Below, piece after piece: positions 55,164-64,000 of a DNA stretch of 64,000 nt. Position numbers and translations under genes: made by a program. Source of the stretch: Nocardia arizonensis (GTDB taxonomy: Bacteria; Actinomycetota; Actinomycetes; Mycobacteriales; Mycobacteriaceae); assembly GCF_001310275.1 (NCBI RefSeq), contig NZ_LGYZ01000109.1, positions 1 to 64,000 of the forward strand. The letters are read 5' to 3'. Numbering within the stretch: position 1 is the stretch's first letter; the number at the start of each line of letters is the position of its first letter. The notes beneath the pieces are model-generated. The model searched no databases and had not been told where the DNA came from. It worked only from the letters and a program-made list of their open reading frames with translations.

Positions 55164-55493
55164 ATGGCGGACAATTTGAAGGCCGATAGTACAGTCATCG
55201 CGCAAAAGGCCAAGGAGTTCCAGGAGCAGCACAACAACCTGATGATCGCCATCAGGACGCTGAAGGCCGACGAGGACAATGTCACGAACGGCGCCAACTG
55301 GCAGGGCCAGGCCCGCGATGCGTTCAACGCGTTCATGGAGCGCTACTACTTCCAGGCCGACAAGATGAACGACAAGCTGATGGAGACCGCCGAGAAGCTG
55401 GTCAAGATGAGCGGTTCCTTCCAGGACCAGGACGATTCCTTCTCCTCGAAGGTGAACTCCCAGATGTCCAGCCTCGATCTCCCGCCGGTCTAA
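55164..55493 (+). CDS. WXG100-family protein (EsxU/EsxT-type)
   Basis: A 109-residue secreted T7SS substrate with the helix-turn-helix hairpin and the WQG motif at W46 (TNGANWQGQARDAF). The C-terminal helix carries YYFQADKMNDKLM, and the family signal YxxxD/E is plausible at YYFQAD. ESX-4 neighbours imply it is one half of the EsxT/EsxU heterodimer. ATG at 55164 follows a strong AGGAGG site. It is on the opposite strand from eccC, unlike mycobacteria. Confidence 0.88.
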   Translation: MADNLKADSTVIAQKAKEFQEQHNNLMIAIRTLKADEDNVTNGANWQGQARDAFNAFMERYYFQADKMNDKLMETAEKLVKMSGSFQDQDDSFSSKVNSQMSSLDLPPV

Positions 55494-55532
55494 ATCTCCG
55501 AATCTTTCGTTCCTTCGTAAGGAGTCTGAACA

Positions 55533-55823
55533 ATGAGCAAGCCCATCTCCGCCAATTTCTCGGGTGTCGAGGCCGGCGCACAGCAGATCATCAAGCGCGC
55601 CGAAGGCATCGGCCAGGAACTCGAGTCCTTCCACAAGAAGGTCGAAGAGTACGTCGCCACCTACGGCGCCGGTGCCGCCAACGATGCGTTCAGCGAGTTG
55701 CAGCGCAGCTGGCAGAACCACGTTATGCAGCTGAACACCACCCTGAGCGGCGCGGCCCAGCTGGTGAGCACGGGCAACTCGGAGCTCCAGAGCACCGACT
55801 CCGCGCTCGCGGGCCTCTTCTGA
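55533..55823 (+). CDS. WXG100-family protein, partner of the preceding gene
   Basis: A 96-residue two-helix WXG100 protein. The turn motif is RSWQNHV (W-x-N rather than W-x-G), with an AAGGAG site before ATG at 55533. It starts 39 bases after the first WXG100 gene; the two should form the secreted heterodimer of the ESX-4 system. It ends before the palindromic terminator. Confidence 0.85.
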   Translation: MSKPISANFSGVEAGAQQIIKRAEGIGQELESFHKKVEEYVATYGAGAANDAFSELQRSWQNHVMQLNTTLSGAAQLVSTGNSELQSTDSALAGLF

Positions 55824-55839
55824 GCTCACCTCGATCCTG

Positions 55840-55871
55840 TTCGGGCCCCGGCGAATTCGCCGGGGCCCGAA
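55840..55871. terminator. Perfect 32-base palindrome between converging genes
   Basis: TTCGGGCCCCGGCG, AATT, CGCCGGGGCCCGAA: a 14-bp GC-rich stem that is fully symmetric. It lies between the WXG100 genes and the oppositely oriented Rv3446c-type gene and should end transcripts from both sides, though no U-run is present. Confidence 0.75.
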
Positions 55872-55888
55872 GTATTCCGGTACGAATC

Positions 55889-57325
55889 TCAGGGCATGAC
55901 CCGCACCGAGGCCGCGAACCTGTCGCAGGTGGTCGCGAGGGCTTCCCAGGCGTCACCCAGATATTGGCAGCCGATACTCACCTGTGTGCCGTGTTCGACG
56001 AGAACATGCCATTTCACGGTGGAACCGCCTTCGGGGCGTTCGGTATACGCGAGCATCGATCGCCCACCGAACACCACATCGCGACGCAGATCGCTCATCG
56101 CGGGCCGCTGCCTCATCTGCGCCTCCAGATTCGCCGCGACCTGCTCGTATCCGGCATTCGCCGCCACCGTGTTCTGGGTGAGGACGATGCGCTGTTTCGC
56201 GCCGTCCACCGGTGACAGTTCGATCCGGGCATTGCCCGGCGCGGGCGCGGCCATCCAATCCTCGGGCACCTGAAAACGTGTGCGACCGAGGACTTCCGGG
56301 GCCGCGGACACCGAAGGAGCGGGAAGGTCCGCAGTCGGGGAGACGGCCGCGGGCGCCGAGGACGGCGCGGCTGACATCTCGGCACCCTCCTCGCCCGATC
56401 CACCCGTCACCATCGCCGTGCCGATGGCCGCGGCGGCGATGACGACCGCGGCGGCGGCACCGCCCAGGAGGTAAGCGGCTCGGCGCTCACGCGGATCTCG
56501 TTGCGCCGCAGCGCGTTCGCGCAGGGGCCGCAACCACTCCGTGGCGGGGGCCGCCGCGGGCGCGGGGCGGAGTTCCGGCTCCGGCCGCACCGGACGCACC
56601 AGGTCGGAGCCCGACATCGGACGAAGCGCGGTCTCGGAACCGCAGATCAGGCGGACCTCCGCGCGCACGACATCCAGCGCGACGGAATCCGTGAGGCCGA
56701 GCACCAGTACGACATCCACCGGACGGCCCAACAGCAGTCCGCCGAGCAGCGTGCCGAGCGTTCGCGCGGCCTCGGGATCGTCCGCCAGATCCGAACCCGC
56801 CAGATCCGGTTCGAATTCGCAGGATTCGAGTTCGAGACCGTGCGGAGCGGGCGCCACCGAACTGGCGGTGGTGGTGATCGCGCCGAATTCCAGCACGACC
56901 GCCCGCCGCCCGCGCGCGGCCTCCTCGTCGGCGGCGACGGCACGTACGGCCGTGTCCTCGAAGCTCACTTCGGCCGCCACCCGGCGCAGGGCCCGGTCGA
57001 CCACGGCGCGTCGGTAACCGCCCCATTCGGTGGGGCACACCACCGTCACGCGGGCGGCCGGAATCGGCACTCGGAGGTTCTCCAGCACCGTCGCGGCCAC
57101 CATGGACAGCGCCTCCACCACCGTCGGCACTGTCGGCACGAGCGCGATCCGATCGGCGGACACATACTGCACCACCGAGCTGACCTGGGTGGGCGGGGTC
57201 AGCGACGCCCCCACCACCAGACCGCCGTCACCGCCGAGTACCACCGACGGGGGAACATCCCAGTGGGTCGCCGGTCCCACTGCCCAGATGCGGGCCTCGG
57301 TCACGACCAGTTCGACGGCCGACAT
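55889..57325 (-). CDS. Type VII secretion-associated protein, Rv3446c family
   Basis: A 478-residue protein that follows eccC with a one-base TGATG overlap, so it is translationally coupled. The N-terminal 270 residues look like a degenerate actin-type fold (RAVVLEFGAITTTASSV as the phosphate strand; VDVVLVLGL). One membrane helix (YLLGGAAAAVVIAAAAIG, about 330-350) follows, then a Ser/Pro/Ala linker and an exported C-terminal domain (RFQVPEDWMAAPAPG to FAASVRVMP) typical of Rv3446c homologues. It is probably a structural or regulatory subunit of ESX-4. Confidence 0.88.
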   Translation of the reverse strand: MSAVELVVTEARIWAVGPATHWDVPPSVVLGGDGGLVVGASLTPPTQVSSVVQYVSADRIALVPTVPTVVEALSMVAATVLENLRVPIPAARVTVVCPTEWGGYRRAVVDRALRRVAAEVSFEDTAVRAVAADEEAARGRRAVVLEFGAITTTASSVAPAPHGLELESCEFEPDLAGSDLADDPEAARTLGTLLGGLLLGRPVDVVLVLGLTDSVALDVVRAEVRLICGSETALRPMSGSDLVRPVRPEPELRPAPAAAPATEWLRPLRERAAAQRDPRERRAAYLLGGAAAAVVIAAAAIGTAMVTGGSGEEGAEMSAAPSSAPAAVSPTADLPAPSVSAAPEVLGRTRFQVPEDWMAAPAPGNARIELSPVDGAKQRIVLTQNTVAANAGYEQVAANLEAQMRQRPAMSDLRRDVVFGGRSMLAYTERPEGGSTVKWHVLVEHGTQVSIGCQYLGDAWEALATTCDRFAASVRVMP

Positions 57326-60300
57326 CACTCGGCCGGTGGCATCCAGGCCAGCTGGACGAGTTCCTGGGCGCTGCGGGTGATGAAGTGACCGCGACCGGGC
57401 GGCAGCGGACTCGGCCGCACCGTGCCCAGCATCACACCCTCGTCCTTCGGGCAGCTCATGATGAGACCGGTGGAGCCGAGATCCTTCATGCGCGCCAGTG
57501 TCGCCTCGTACATGGCGCGGGCCGCGCCGCCGGAACGCCGCGCGATGATCAGGTGGAATCCGAGATCGCGGGCGTGCGGCAGATGTTCGACCAGGACCGA
57601 GGTCGGATTGCCCATCGAGGTGGCGACCAGGTCGTAATCGTCGATGATCACGTACAGTTCGGGACCGCTCCACCAGGAGCGATCGCGCAACTGCTGCGGG
57701 GTGACATCCGCACCCGGCGTGCGCTGGCTCACGTAGGCGGCCAGATCGGCCATGTTCTGGGTGAACTGCGGTGCGGTGGAACCGTATCCCGCGAGATATC
57801 CGTCGGGGACGAGACCGAGCATGGTGCGCCGGTAGTCGCCGAGGATGAACCGCGCCTGATTCGGGGTGTTGGACGCCGCGATGCCCTCGATGAGCGCCCG
57901 CAACAGCGTGGTCTTACCCGATTCGGTATCGCCGATGATGATGAAGTGCGGGCTCTCGTTGAAATCCACGTAGACCGGCGCGAGTTCGGATTCGTTGATA
58001 CCCAGCGGAATTCGCATGGTCTTGAGATTCGGATCGGTCTGCGACGGCCAGTGCCCTGCGAGCTGGAGCAACTGTTCGCGCGGCAGCACCTCCGGCAGCA
58101 TCCGCGCCGCGGGCGCGGGACGGCCGGGGGTGTGGCGGGCGATCGTCGCGACCGCGTCGCCCACGGCCTGACCGAGCGTGGTCGGGTCGGCGCTGCCGTC
58201 GATGCGAGGCAGACCGGTGAGCATGTGCAGGCATTCCGGGGTCATACCGCGACCAGGGCGCCCCTGCGGGACCAGGGCGGCGAACTTGCGGCCGAGGTCG
58301 GAATCCATCGGATCGCCGAGGCGCAATTCGATACGGGTGCCGATCTGGTCCTTGAGGGCCGGGCGCGCCTCCGCCCAGCGGTTCAGCGCGATCACCACGT
58401 GTACGCCGTAGGACAGACCCTGCACCGCCAGATTCATGATCGGCTGTTCCAGCGGTTCGAAATCCTGGCGGATCGAACTGAATCCGTCGATCACCAGGAA
58501 GACGTCGCCGAAGGGATCGTCGTGCGCGCCCGCCGCGCCGGGGCTGCTCGACGGGTCCATCGACCGCAGCCGACGGAACTCCGACATCGACTCGATGCCG
58601 AGCGCGCGGAACCGGCCCTCGCGGCCGCGCACGATGGTGGTCATCTCGGCGACGGTGCGCCGGACCTTGTCCTCGTCCAAACGGCTGGCCACCGAGCCGA
58701 CGTGCGGCAGCCCCTCGAGTGCCGCGAGGGTGCCGCCACCGAAGTCCAGGCAGTAGAACTGCACCTGTTCGGCCGTGTGGGTCATCGACATCGCCATGAT
58801 CATGGTGCGCAGGGCCGTCGACTTGCCCGACTGCGGACCGCCGACTACCGCGACATTGCCGCGGGAGCCGGAGAGGTCCACCACCAGCGGGTCGCGGCGC
58901 TGGTCATAGGGCCGGTCGACAATGCCGATCGGCGCGCGCAGCGTGGCCAGCGGGGAGAATTCGCCGGTGAGGATCGACCGCGGAATGAGCTGGTCGAGCG
59001 TCGGCGCCTCGTCCAGCGGCGGCAGCCAGATCTCGTGCGCGGGACGGCCGTATCCACGAATCCGCGAGACCAGCATGTTCAGGTTGGAGATCTGCTCGCC
59101 GTCCTCGGAATGATGTTCCTGCGGCTCGTGCAAGGGCTCCGCCGGTAGCGGAATGCGGTCCACGGCACGGAAATCCACGTGGTGGGCGGTGAACGGCCGT
59201 GCCTTGACGTCGATCTCGCCGCCCGCGATACCCGCGCTGGTCACTTCGCGCTGCGAACCGCCGCCGACATAGGGACCGGAGACGTAGGACGCCTGGAAGC
59301 GCTGGATCTCGCCGGAATCCGATTTCAAGTAGCCGCCACCGGGGATGCCGGGCAGGTTGTAGGCGTCGGGCACGCCGAGCACCTGGCGGGATTCGTTGGC
59401 GGAGAAGGTCTTCAGGCCGATACGGTAGGAGAGGTGGCTCTCCAGACCCTTGAGCTTGCCCTCTTCCAGGCGCTGCGAGGCCAGCAGCAGGTGTACGTGC
59501 AGTGAGCGGCCCAGCCGGCCGATCATGACGAACAGCTCCGCGAAATCCGGATGCTGGGTGAGCAGTTCGGAGAATTCGTCCAGCACCACGAACAGCGCGG
59601 GCAGCGGGTCGAGATCGGCGCCCGCGGCGCGCGCCTTCTCGTATTCGGAGACGTTGGCGAAGTTGCCCGCCTGCCGCAGCACCTCCTGGCGGCGGTTCAT
59701 CTCGCCCGCCAGCGCGTCGCGCATACGGTCGACGAGGTCGGCCTCCTCCTCGAGGTTGGTGATGATGGCCGCCACGTGCGGGACGCCGTCGAGACCGAGG
59801 AAGGTCGCACCGCCCTTGAAGTCGACCAGTACCAGATTCAACTGGTCCGGCGAATGGGTGGCCAGCAGGCTCAGCACCAGCGTGCGCAGGAATTCCGATT
59901 TACCGGAACCGGTGGCGCCGATGCACAGACCGTGCGGACCCATACCGCTCTCGGCGGCCTCCTTGATATCGAGTTCGACCGGCAGGCCGTCGGCGCCGAC
60001 GCCGAAGGGCACGCGCAACCGTTCCCGACCGTAGCGTGGCCGCCAGGCGTGTTCGGGATTGAAGGTGCCGATGTCGCCGAGGTTCATCAACTGCGACCAG
60101 GTCGAGATCACCTCGCTGTCGTCGGCCTCGACATCGCTGCTGCGCTGGGTGGCGGCCCGGTACGGGGCGAGCCGCCGCGCGACCTGCTGAGCCTGCTCGA
60201 CGCTGATGCGGTCGATCAGCGCGAAGCGCTCCTGATTGCCGGTGGCGCCGCGGCCGATGCACTCACCGTTCTCGATGACCATCTTGATGCCGCGCGAAAC

Positions 60301-61368
60301 CGCCAGTCGCGGAGCGTATCCGCACAGGTCGATGATGGTGACGCCCTCGTAGCCGGATTCGCGCAGCTGATCGTCCTCGGCCTCGAGCAGACCGCCGTCG
60401 ACCACGATGACGATATGCACGAGATTGGCGTTCGCCGGCTGGTTGCGCGAGTAGCGGACACGATTGGCGAGCAGCGAATGCAGGCTCGCCATCGCCTCCC
60501 GGATCGAGCCGTAGAACATGCGCTGGCTGCCGATGCCGTCCTGGGCGTCGGGATGCTGGGTGTGCGGTAGCCATTTGGTCCACTCCCACTCGCGCGCGGT
60601 GTCGGGACCGGAGACGACCGCGACCAGCACCTGATCCGGCGCCTGGAACATGCACAGCTGCAACAACATCGCGCGCGACATGTCACGCGCCTCTGCGCGA
60701 TCGCCGTCCAGCGCGATGGTCGCGAAGCCCTTGACCGCGATGGCGGTGGGCAGATCGGGCACCGTCGAATGAGCCCGCACGAAACGGCGCAGCGAGACCG
60801 CCGCGATCGGCTCCAATTCCTCGACCGGCCCCGTCTCCGGCGCGACCAGCCGCGTCGCGAGACGCTGACCGCCGATGCCGATGCGGGCATGGCAGAAGTC
60901 CTTGTCCCCCGCGCGCCGCTCCCACATGCGGCTGGTACCCGCCAGCATCCAGATCAGCGCGGGTTCGGGATGACTCCATTCCACCGAGGCGCGCTGCTGA
61001 CTCGCGGTCTCGTCGACATCCTTGCGCACCTGATCGAGGTAGCGCAGATAGTCCTTGCGATCCTCGTTGGCCTCGGCCGCCTTCTGCCCTTTGCCCCCAC
61101 CCTGTCCCGCGTACATGCCGACCATCGAGAACAGCATCATGACCGGGAACATCATGCTCATCGGATTCGACGCGATGCCGCCGCCCTGGGTGAACAGCAG
61201 GGCCATCATGCCGACCATGCCGATCACCATCACGACCGGCATCATCTTCATGAGCAGATTGCCCGGTGTGACGCGAGGGATCTCGGGCGGCGGCTGGAGG
61301 GTGACCTCACCGCCTGGGGTGCGCGGCATCTCCCGACGGGCACGGCGCTGGAACCGGACAGTACTCAT
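57325..61368 (-). CDS. eccC: ESX type VII secretion ATPase EccC (EccC4)
   Basis: A 1347-residue FtsK/SpoIIIE-type motor of the ESX membrane complex. Two membrane helices lie near residues 38-85. Three ATPase domains follow, with Walker A motifs GATGSGKSE (about 483), GGPQSGKST (about 843) and GDTESGKTT (about 1144), each keeping the key Lys; Walker B in domain 1 is LVLVDFKGGA. Single-chain form, as in ESX-4. It would engage the WXG100 pair through the third ATPase domain. ATG at 61368. It is divergent from eccD, with about 173 bases between them. Confidence 0.96.
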   Translation of the reverse strand: MSTVRFQRRARREMPRTPGGEVTLQPPPEIPRVTPGNLLMKMMPVVMVIGMVGMMALLFTQGGGIASNPMSMMFPVMMLFSMVGMYAGQGGGKGQKAAEANEDRKDYLRYLDQVRKDVDETASQQRASVEWSHPEPALIWMLAGTSRMWERRAGDKDFCHARIGIGGQRLATRLVAPETGPVEELEPIAAVSLRRFVRAHSTVPDLPTAIAVKGFATIALDGDRAEARDMSRAMLLQLCMFQAPDQVLVAVVSGPDTAREWEWTKWLPHTQHPDAQDGIGSQRMFYGSIREAMASLHSLLANRVRYSRNQPANANLVHIVIVVDGGLLEAEDDQLRESGYEGVTIIDLCGYAPRLAVSRGIKMVIENGECIGRGATGNQERFALIDRISVEQAQQVARRLAPYRAATQRSSDVEADDSEVISTWSQLMNLGDIGTFNPEHAWRPRYGRERLRVPFGVGADGLPVELDIKEAAESGMGPHGLCIGATGSGKSEFLRTLVLSLLATHSPDQLNLVLVDFKGGATFLGLDGVPHVAAIITNLEEEADLVDRMRDALAGEMNRRQEVLRQAGNFANVSEYEKARAAGADLDPLPALFVVLDEFSELLTQHPDFAELFVMIGRLGRSLHVHLLLASQRLEEGKLKGLESHLSYRIGLKTFSANESRQVLGVPDAYNLPGIPGGGYLKSDSGEIQRFQASYVSGPYVGGGSQREVTSAGIAGGEIDVKARPFTAHHVDFRAVDRIPLPAEPLHEPQEHHSEDGEQISNLNMLVSRIRGYGRPAHEIWLPPLDEAPTLDQLIPRSILTGEFSPLATLRAPIGIVDRPYDQRRDPLVVDLSGSRGNVAVVGGPQSGKSTALRTMIMAMSMTHTAEQVQFYCLDFGGGTLAALEGLPHVGSVASRLDEDKVRRTVAEMTTIVRGREGRFRALGIESMSEFRRLRSMDPSSSPGAAGAHDDPFGDVFLVIDGFSSIRQDFEPLEQPIMNLAVQGLSYGVHVVIALNRWAEARPALKDQIGTRIELRLGDPMDSDLGRKFAALVPQGRPGRGMTPECLHMLTGLPRIDGSADPTTLGQAVGDAVATIARHTPGRPAPAARMLPEVLPREQLLQLAGHWPSQTDPNLKTMRIPLGINESELAPVYVDFNESPHFIIIGDTESGKTTLLRALIEGIAASNTPNQARFILGDYRRTMLGLVPDGYLAGYGSTAPQFTQNMADLAAYVSQRTPGADVTPQQLRDRSWWSGPELYVIIDDYDLVATSMGNPTSVLVEHLPHARDLGFHLIIARRSGGAARAMYEATLARMKDLGSTGLIMSCPKDEGVMLGTVRPSPLPPGRGHFITRSAQELVQLAWMPPAE

Positions 61369-61541
61369 CGGTCGAGAAATCCCCCTCTGCGTGCCGCAAC
61401 TTCGGCCTCAGTGTAGAGGCCACAGCCGACATGTCGTACAGTTCGACCAGCATTCTGCTGTCAGGACGCCGGGGATCGCAACCTCGCCTACCGCGGTACG
61501 CGGCAGCGGAAACACGAGGTAGAAGACGAGTTGGGGGAAGC

Positions 61542-63008
61542 TTGACGCACGCGCGCCTTGATCACATCGACGAAGACTCCTCCCGCGGCATAGTCCGTGC
61601 GCCGGATCTGGCGCGGGTCACCATTCTGGCCAAGCACACCCAGGTGGATATGGCCATCCCGGTGGACGTTCCGGTCGCGCTCGTCATTCCCAGCGTCGTC
61701 GACATGGTCGCACAGCACAGCCGTACCAACGATTTCGACAACGAGGGTGAGCGTTTCGAACCGGCGGAATGGGTGCTGGCCCGCATCGGCCATCCCCCGT
61801 TCTCCAATTCGCTGAGCCTCGGCGAGCACGGCGTGCGCGACGGCGAGTTGCTCATGCTCGAAAGCGCCTCGCACACAGCGCCGACGCCGCTGTTCGACGA
61901 CATCATGTACAACGTCGCGATCGCCGACGCCGACCACTACCGCAGCTGGACCCCGCGCACCGCGCGGATCACCGGGTCGGTGCTGGCCGCGGTCACCATG
62001 CTGGTCGGCTGCCTCGGCCTGCTGCTGTCCCCCGGCGAACTGCCGGGCTGGGTCAGCGGATCGGTTGCGGTGGGCGTGGCGATCCTGCTCGTGGTCGCGG
62101 GCATGGTGCTCAGCCGCATGTACGGCGACACCGCCACGGCGCTCGTACTCGGCGGGTGCGCGCTGCCGCCCGCCTTCGCCGCCGGAATGCTCTATGTCCC
62201 CGACGATTACGGCTGGGCGCACCTGCTGTTGGGTTTCGTGCTGCTCGGCGCGACGGCGATACTCGCCTGGCGCGTCACCGGTGTCGGACTGGCGCTGTTC
62301 ATCGGCGTGGCGACGCTGGCGATCTACGCGGTGCCCGCCGCGCTCGTCGGCCTGCTCACCGCGCAGCCGACCAAGGCGATCGGCGCGTTCGGCGCCGCGC
62401 TCGGCCTCGCCGGACTCTCGTTGTCCCCGCGCATTTCGATGCTGCTGGCGAAGCTACCCCTGCCGCCGGTGCCCTCACCGGGCACGCCGATCGACCCCAC
62501 CGAGGACGATCCCGACGACCACCGCGCGCTGCCCACCATGGAGGCGCTGCGGGTGAAATCCGAACGGGCCAGGATGTATCTGGCCGGTCTGGTCTCGGCG
62601 ACCACGCTGGTCACCGTGGTCGGCGCGCTCGCGGCCACCGATCCCGAGGCGAAGGACCCGTACTGGCCGGGTATCGCGCTGGCGCTGGTCTGCGCGGCGG
62701 TGCTGATGTTCCGCAGCCGCACCTACGCGGGCGCCGAACAGGCCGTCGTCCTCATCGCGGGCGGCGCGTCGATCGTGCTGATCATGCTGGTGGGCGCCGG
62801 ATTCGAGATGGATATGCCGCTGGCGGTGTTCGGCGCGGCCATGGTCATCCTCGTCGCCGCGCTCATCCTCGGCATCGTCATTCCGAACCAGTCGGCGACC
62901 CCGCCGATGCGCCGCGGGGTGGAATTGCTCGAATACGGCTTCGTCGCCGCCGTCCTGCCGCTGGTGTTCTGGGTGGCCTCGCTCTACTCCCTCGTCCGCG
63001 GGCTATGA
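61542..63008 (+). CDS. eccD: ESX type VII secretion membrane protein EccD (EccD4)
   Basis: A 488-residue integral membrane protein. The N-terminal 100 residues form a ubiquitin-like domain (LARVTILAKHTQVDMAIP, LIPSVVDMV-type residues). About eleven membrane helices follow from residue 140 to the end, with a cytoplasmic loop (TPIDPTEDDPDDHRALPTME). EccD dimers build the vestibule of the ESX channel. Start is uncertain; I use TTG at 61542, which has GGGGGAAG just upstream and gives the usual ESX-4 length, though the frame is open back to 61431. Its stop overlaps mycP as ATGA. Confidence 0.94.
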   Translation: MTHARLDHIDEDSSRGIVRAPDLARVTILAKHTQVDMAIPVDVPVALVIPSVVDMVAQHSRTNDFDNEGERFEPAEWVLARIGHPPFSNSLSLGEHGVRDGELLMLESASHTAPTPLFDDIMYNVAIADADHYRSWTPRTARITGSVLAAVTMLVGCLGLLLSPGELPGWVSGSVAVGVAILLVVAGMVLSRMYGDTATALVLGGCALPPAFAAGMLYVPDDYGWAHLLLGFVLLGATAILAWRVTGVGLALFIGVATLAIYAVPAALVGLLTAQPTKAIGAFGAALGLAGLSLSPRISMLLAKLPLPPVPSPGTPIDPTEDDPDDHRALPTMEALRVKSERARMYLAGLVSATTLVTVVGALAATDPEAKDPYWPGIALALVCAAVLMFRSRTYAGAEQAVVLIAGGASIVLIMLVGAGFEMDMPLAVFGAAMVILVAALILGIVIPNQSATPPMRRGVELLEYGFVAAVLPLVFWVASLYSLVRGL

Positions 63009-64000
63009 GCGCGCACGGCTCCGGCCTGCGAATCGCCACCGCCGCGGTCACCCTCGGACTCAGCGCAGCCTTCGGCGTCAGCTACGGACACGGTGTCGCA
63101 CACGCGGATCGGCCGCCCGCGGTGAATCCGGCCCTGCGCCCCGCGGGCGATCCGGCCGCGCCGCCGGAAAAGACCGAACGTCCCGCGAATTCGAATTGCG
63201 CCGACATCGTCACCGGCGGTTCGGGATCGACCATTCCGGCCGCGCAGCGATCACTGGATCTCGAGCGCGCCTGGAAGTTCTCCAAGGGCGAGGGGCAGGT
63301 GGTCGCCGTCATCGACACCGGTGTGGCCCGGCATCCGCGCCTGCCCGGCCTCGAGGCCGCCGGCGACTACGTGGCCCAATCCGGTGACGGCACCGAGGAT
63401 TGCGACGGCCACGGCACCTTCGTCGCTGGTCTCATCGCGGCCTCGCAGGTGGACGGTCAGGGATTCGCGGGGGTCGCGCCCGAGGCGCGCATCATGACCA
63501 TCCGCCAGACCAGCAAGATGTACCAGAAAGAGGGCGCGTCACGGGACAAGTCACCCGACGATCTGCCCGACGGCTACGGCAATCTGAGCACCATGGCCTC
63601 GGCGATCGTGCGCGCGGTCGATCGCGGCGCGACGGTGATCAATATCTCCGAGGTCTGGTGCGGACCGGACAAGAACGTCGACGGGCCCATCGGCGCGGCA
63701 CTGGAATACGCCGTGGACCGGAATGTGGTCGTGGTGGCGGCGGCGGGCAATACCGACACGTGCAAGACCGAGAACACGGTCATCGACCCGCTCGATCCCA
63801 CGGCCGATCCGTGGAGCAAGATCTCGATGAACGTTGTCCCCGCGCGCTGGGACAACTACGTGCTCGCGGTGGGCGCCATCGATGCCAACGGCGCGCCGTC
63901 GAAGTTCACGGTGCCGGGTCCCTGGCTCAGCGTCGCCGCACCCGGCGAGAACATGACCTCACTCGACCCGCGCGGCACCGGAACCGCGGTAGGCGCGGTG
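63005..64000 (+). CDS. mycP: Mycosin, ESX subtilisin-like protease (partial, cut at window end)
   Basis: The first 332 residues are visible. A signal peptide (SGLRIATAAVTLGLSAAFG) is followed by the mature protease. Subtilase catalytic Asp is D104 in AVIDTGVARH, His is H136 in CDGHGTFVAG, and the oxyanion Asn is N249 in AAAGNTD; the catalytic Ser (GTSFAAP-type motif) lies past the window end. Long insertions between Asp and His are typical of mycosins. ATG at 63005 overlaps eccD as ATGA, so the two are coupled. EccB is expected just beyond the window. Confidence 0.95.
   Translation, partial: MSAHGSGLRIATAAVTLGLSAAFGVSYGHGVAHADRPPAVNPALRPAGDPAAPPEKTERPANSNCADIVTGGSGSTIPAAQRSLDLERAWKFSKGEGQVVAVIDTGVARHPRLPGLEAAGDYVAQSGDGTEDCDGHGTFVAGLIAASQVDGQGFAGVAPEARIMTIRQTSKMYQKEGASRDKSPDDLPDGYGNLSTMASAIVRAVDRGATVINISEVWCGPDKNVDGPIGAALEYAVDRNVVVVAAAGNTDTCKTENTVIDPLDPTADPWSKISMNVVPARWDNYVLAVGAIDANGAPSKFTVPGPWLSVAAPGENMTSLDPRGTGTAVGAV

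Overview
The window is GC-rich, densely coded actinobacterial chromosome. The gene order follows the mycobacterial backbone: guaA, guaB3, guaB2, a DUF5319 gene, rsdA, sigD, an Rv3415c-type gene, whiB3, groEL1, groES, tsaD-rimI-tsaB-tsaE, alr, nnrD, glmM, rpsI, rplM, then an ESX-4 type VII secretion locus. The accessory lipoproteins, the insertions in this backbone and the codon style point to a Nocardia-like member of Mycobacteriales rather than Mycobacterium. No database search was possible, so the genus is an inference.

Layout. (1) 1-5.5 kb: a Ser/Thr kinase, then a PspC-domain envelope-stress module (LuxR-type regulator, PspC-fused histidine kinase, divergent PspC membrane protein) resembling corynebacterial EsrISR. 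(2) 5.6-11.3 kb: GMP synthesis genes guaA, guaB3 and guaB2, with a pseudo-hydrolase lacking its nucleophile and a guaB2-guaB3 gap full of inverted repeats. (3) 11.5-17 kb: a sigma-factor region with rsdA-sigD, whiB3, and an ECF sigma factor paired with a very short soluble anti-sigma domain. (4) 17-19.4 kb: groES-groEL1 with a CIRCE operator. (5) 19.9-26.7 kb: an actin/Hsp70-fold membrane protein, then the t6A tRNA-modification operon with rimI, a hydrolase and alr.

(6) 26.7-38 kb is a rearranged accessory stretch. Debris of groEL and of glmS lies on either side of nnrD. It also holds a cupredoxin lipoprotein, a second hydrolase with Ala in the nucleophile position, an operon of likely type VII secretion substrates, a DUF6802-like protein, a small PspC protein, an ABC-F ATPase, a truncated AbiEi-like gene and a photolyase. 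(7) 38-40.6 kb: glmM, rpsI and rplM.

(8) 40.7-64 kb is an expanded ESX-4 locus. Between rplM and the WXG100 genes lie an actin-fold membrane protein, an FHA-ABC exporter of the Rv1747 type, a zinc metalloprotease lipoprotein, an FHA/zinc-finger protein, four tandem paralogous lipoproteins and a transmembrane Ser/Thr kinase. Then come two WXG100 genes, an Rv3446c-type protein, eccC, eccD and the start of mycP, which is cut by the window end. Kinase and FHA phospho-readers sitting beside secretion substrates and exported lipoproteins suggest a phospho-regulated cell-envelope secretion island. That functional link is inference from gene order.
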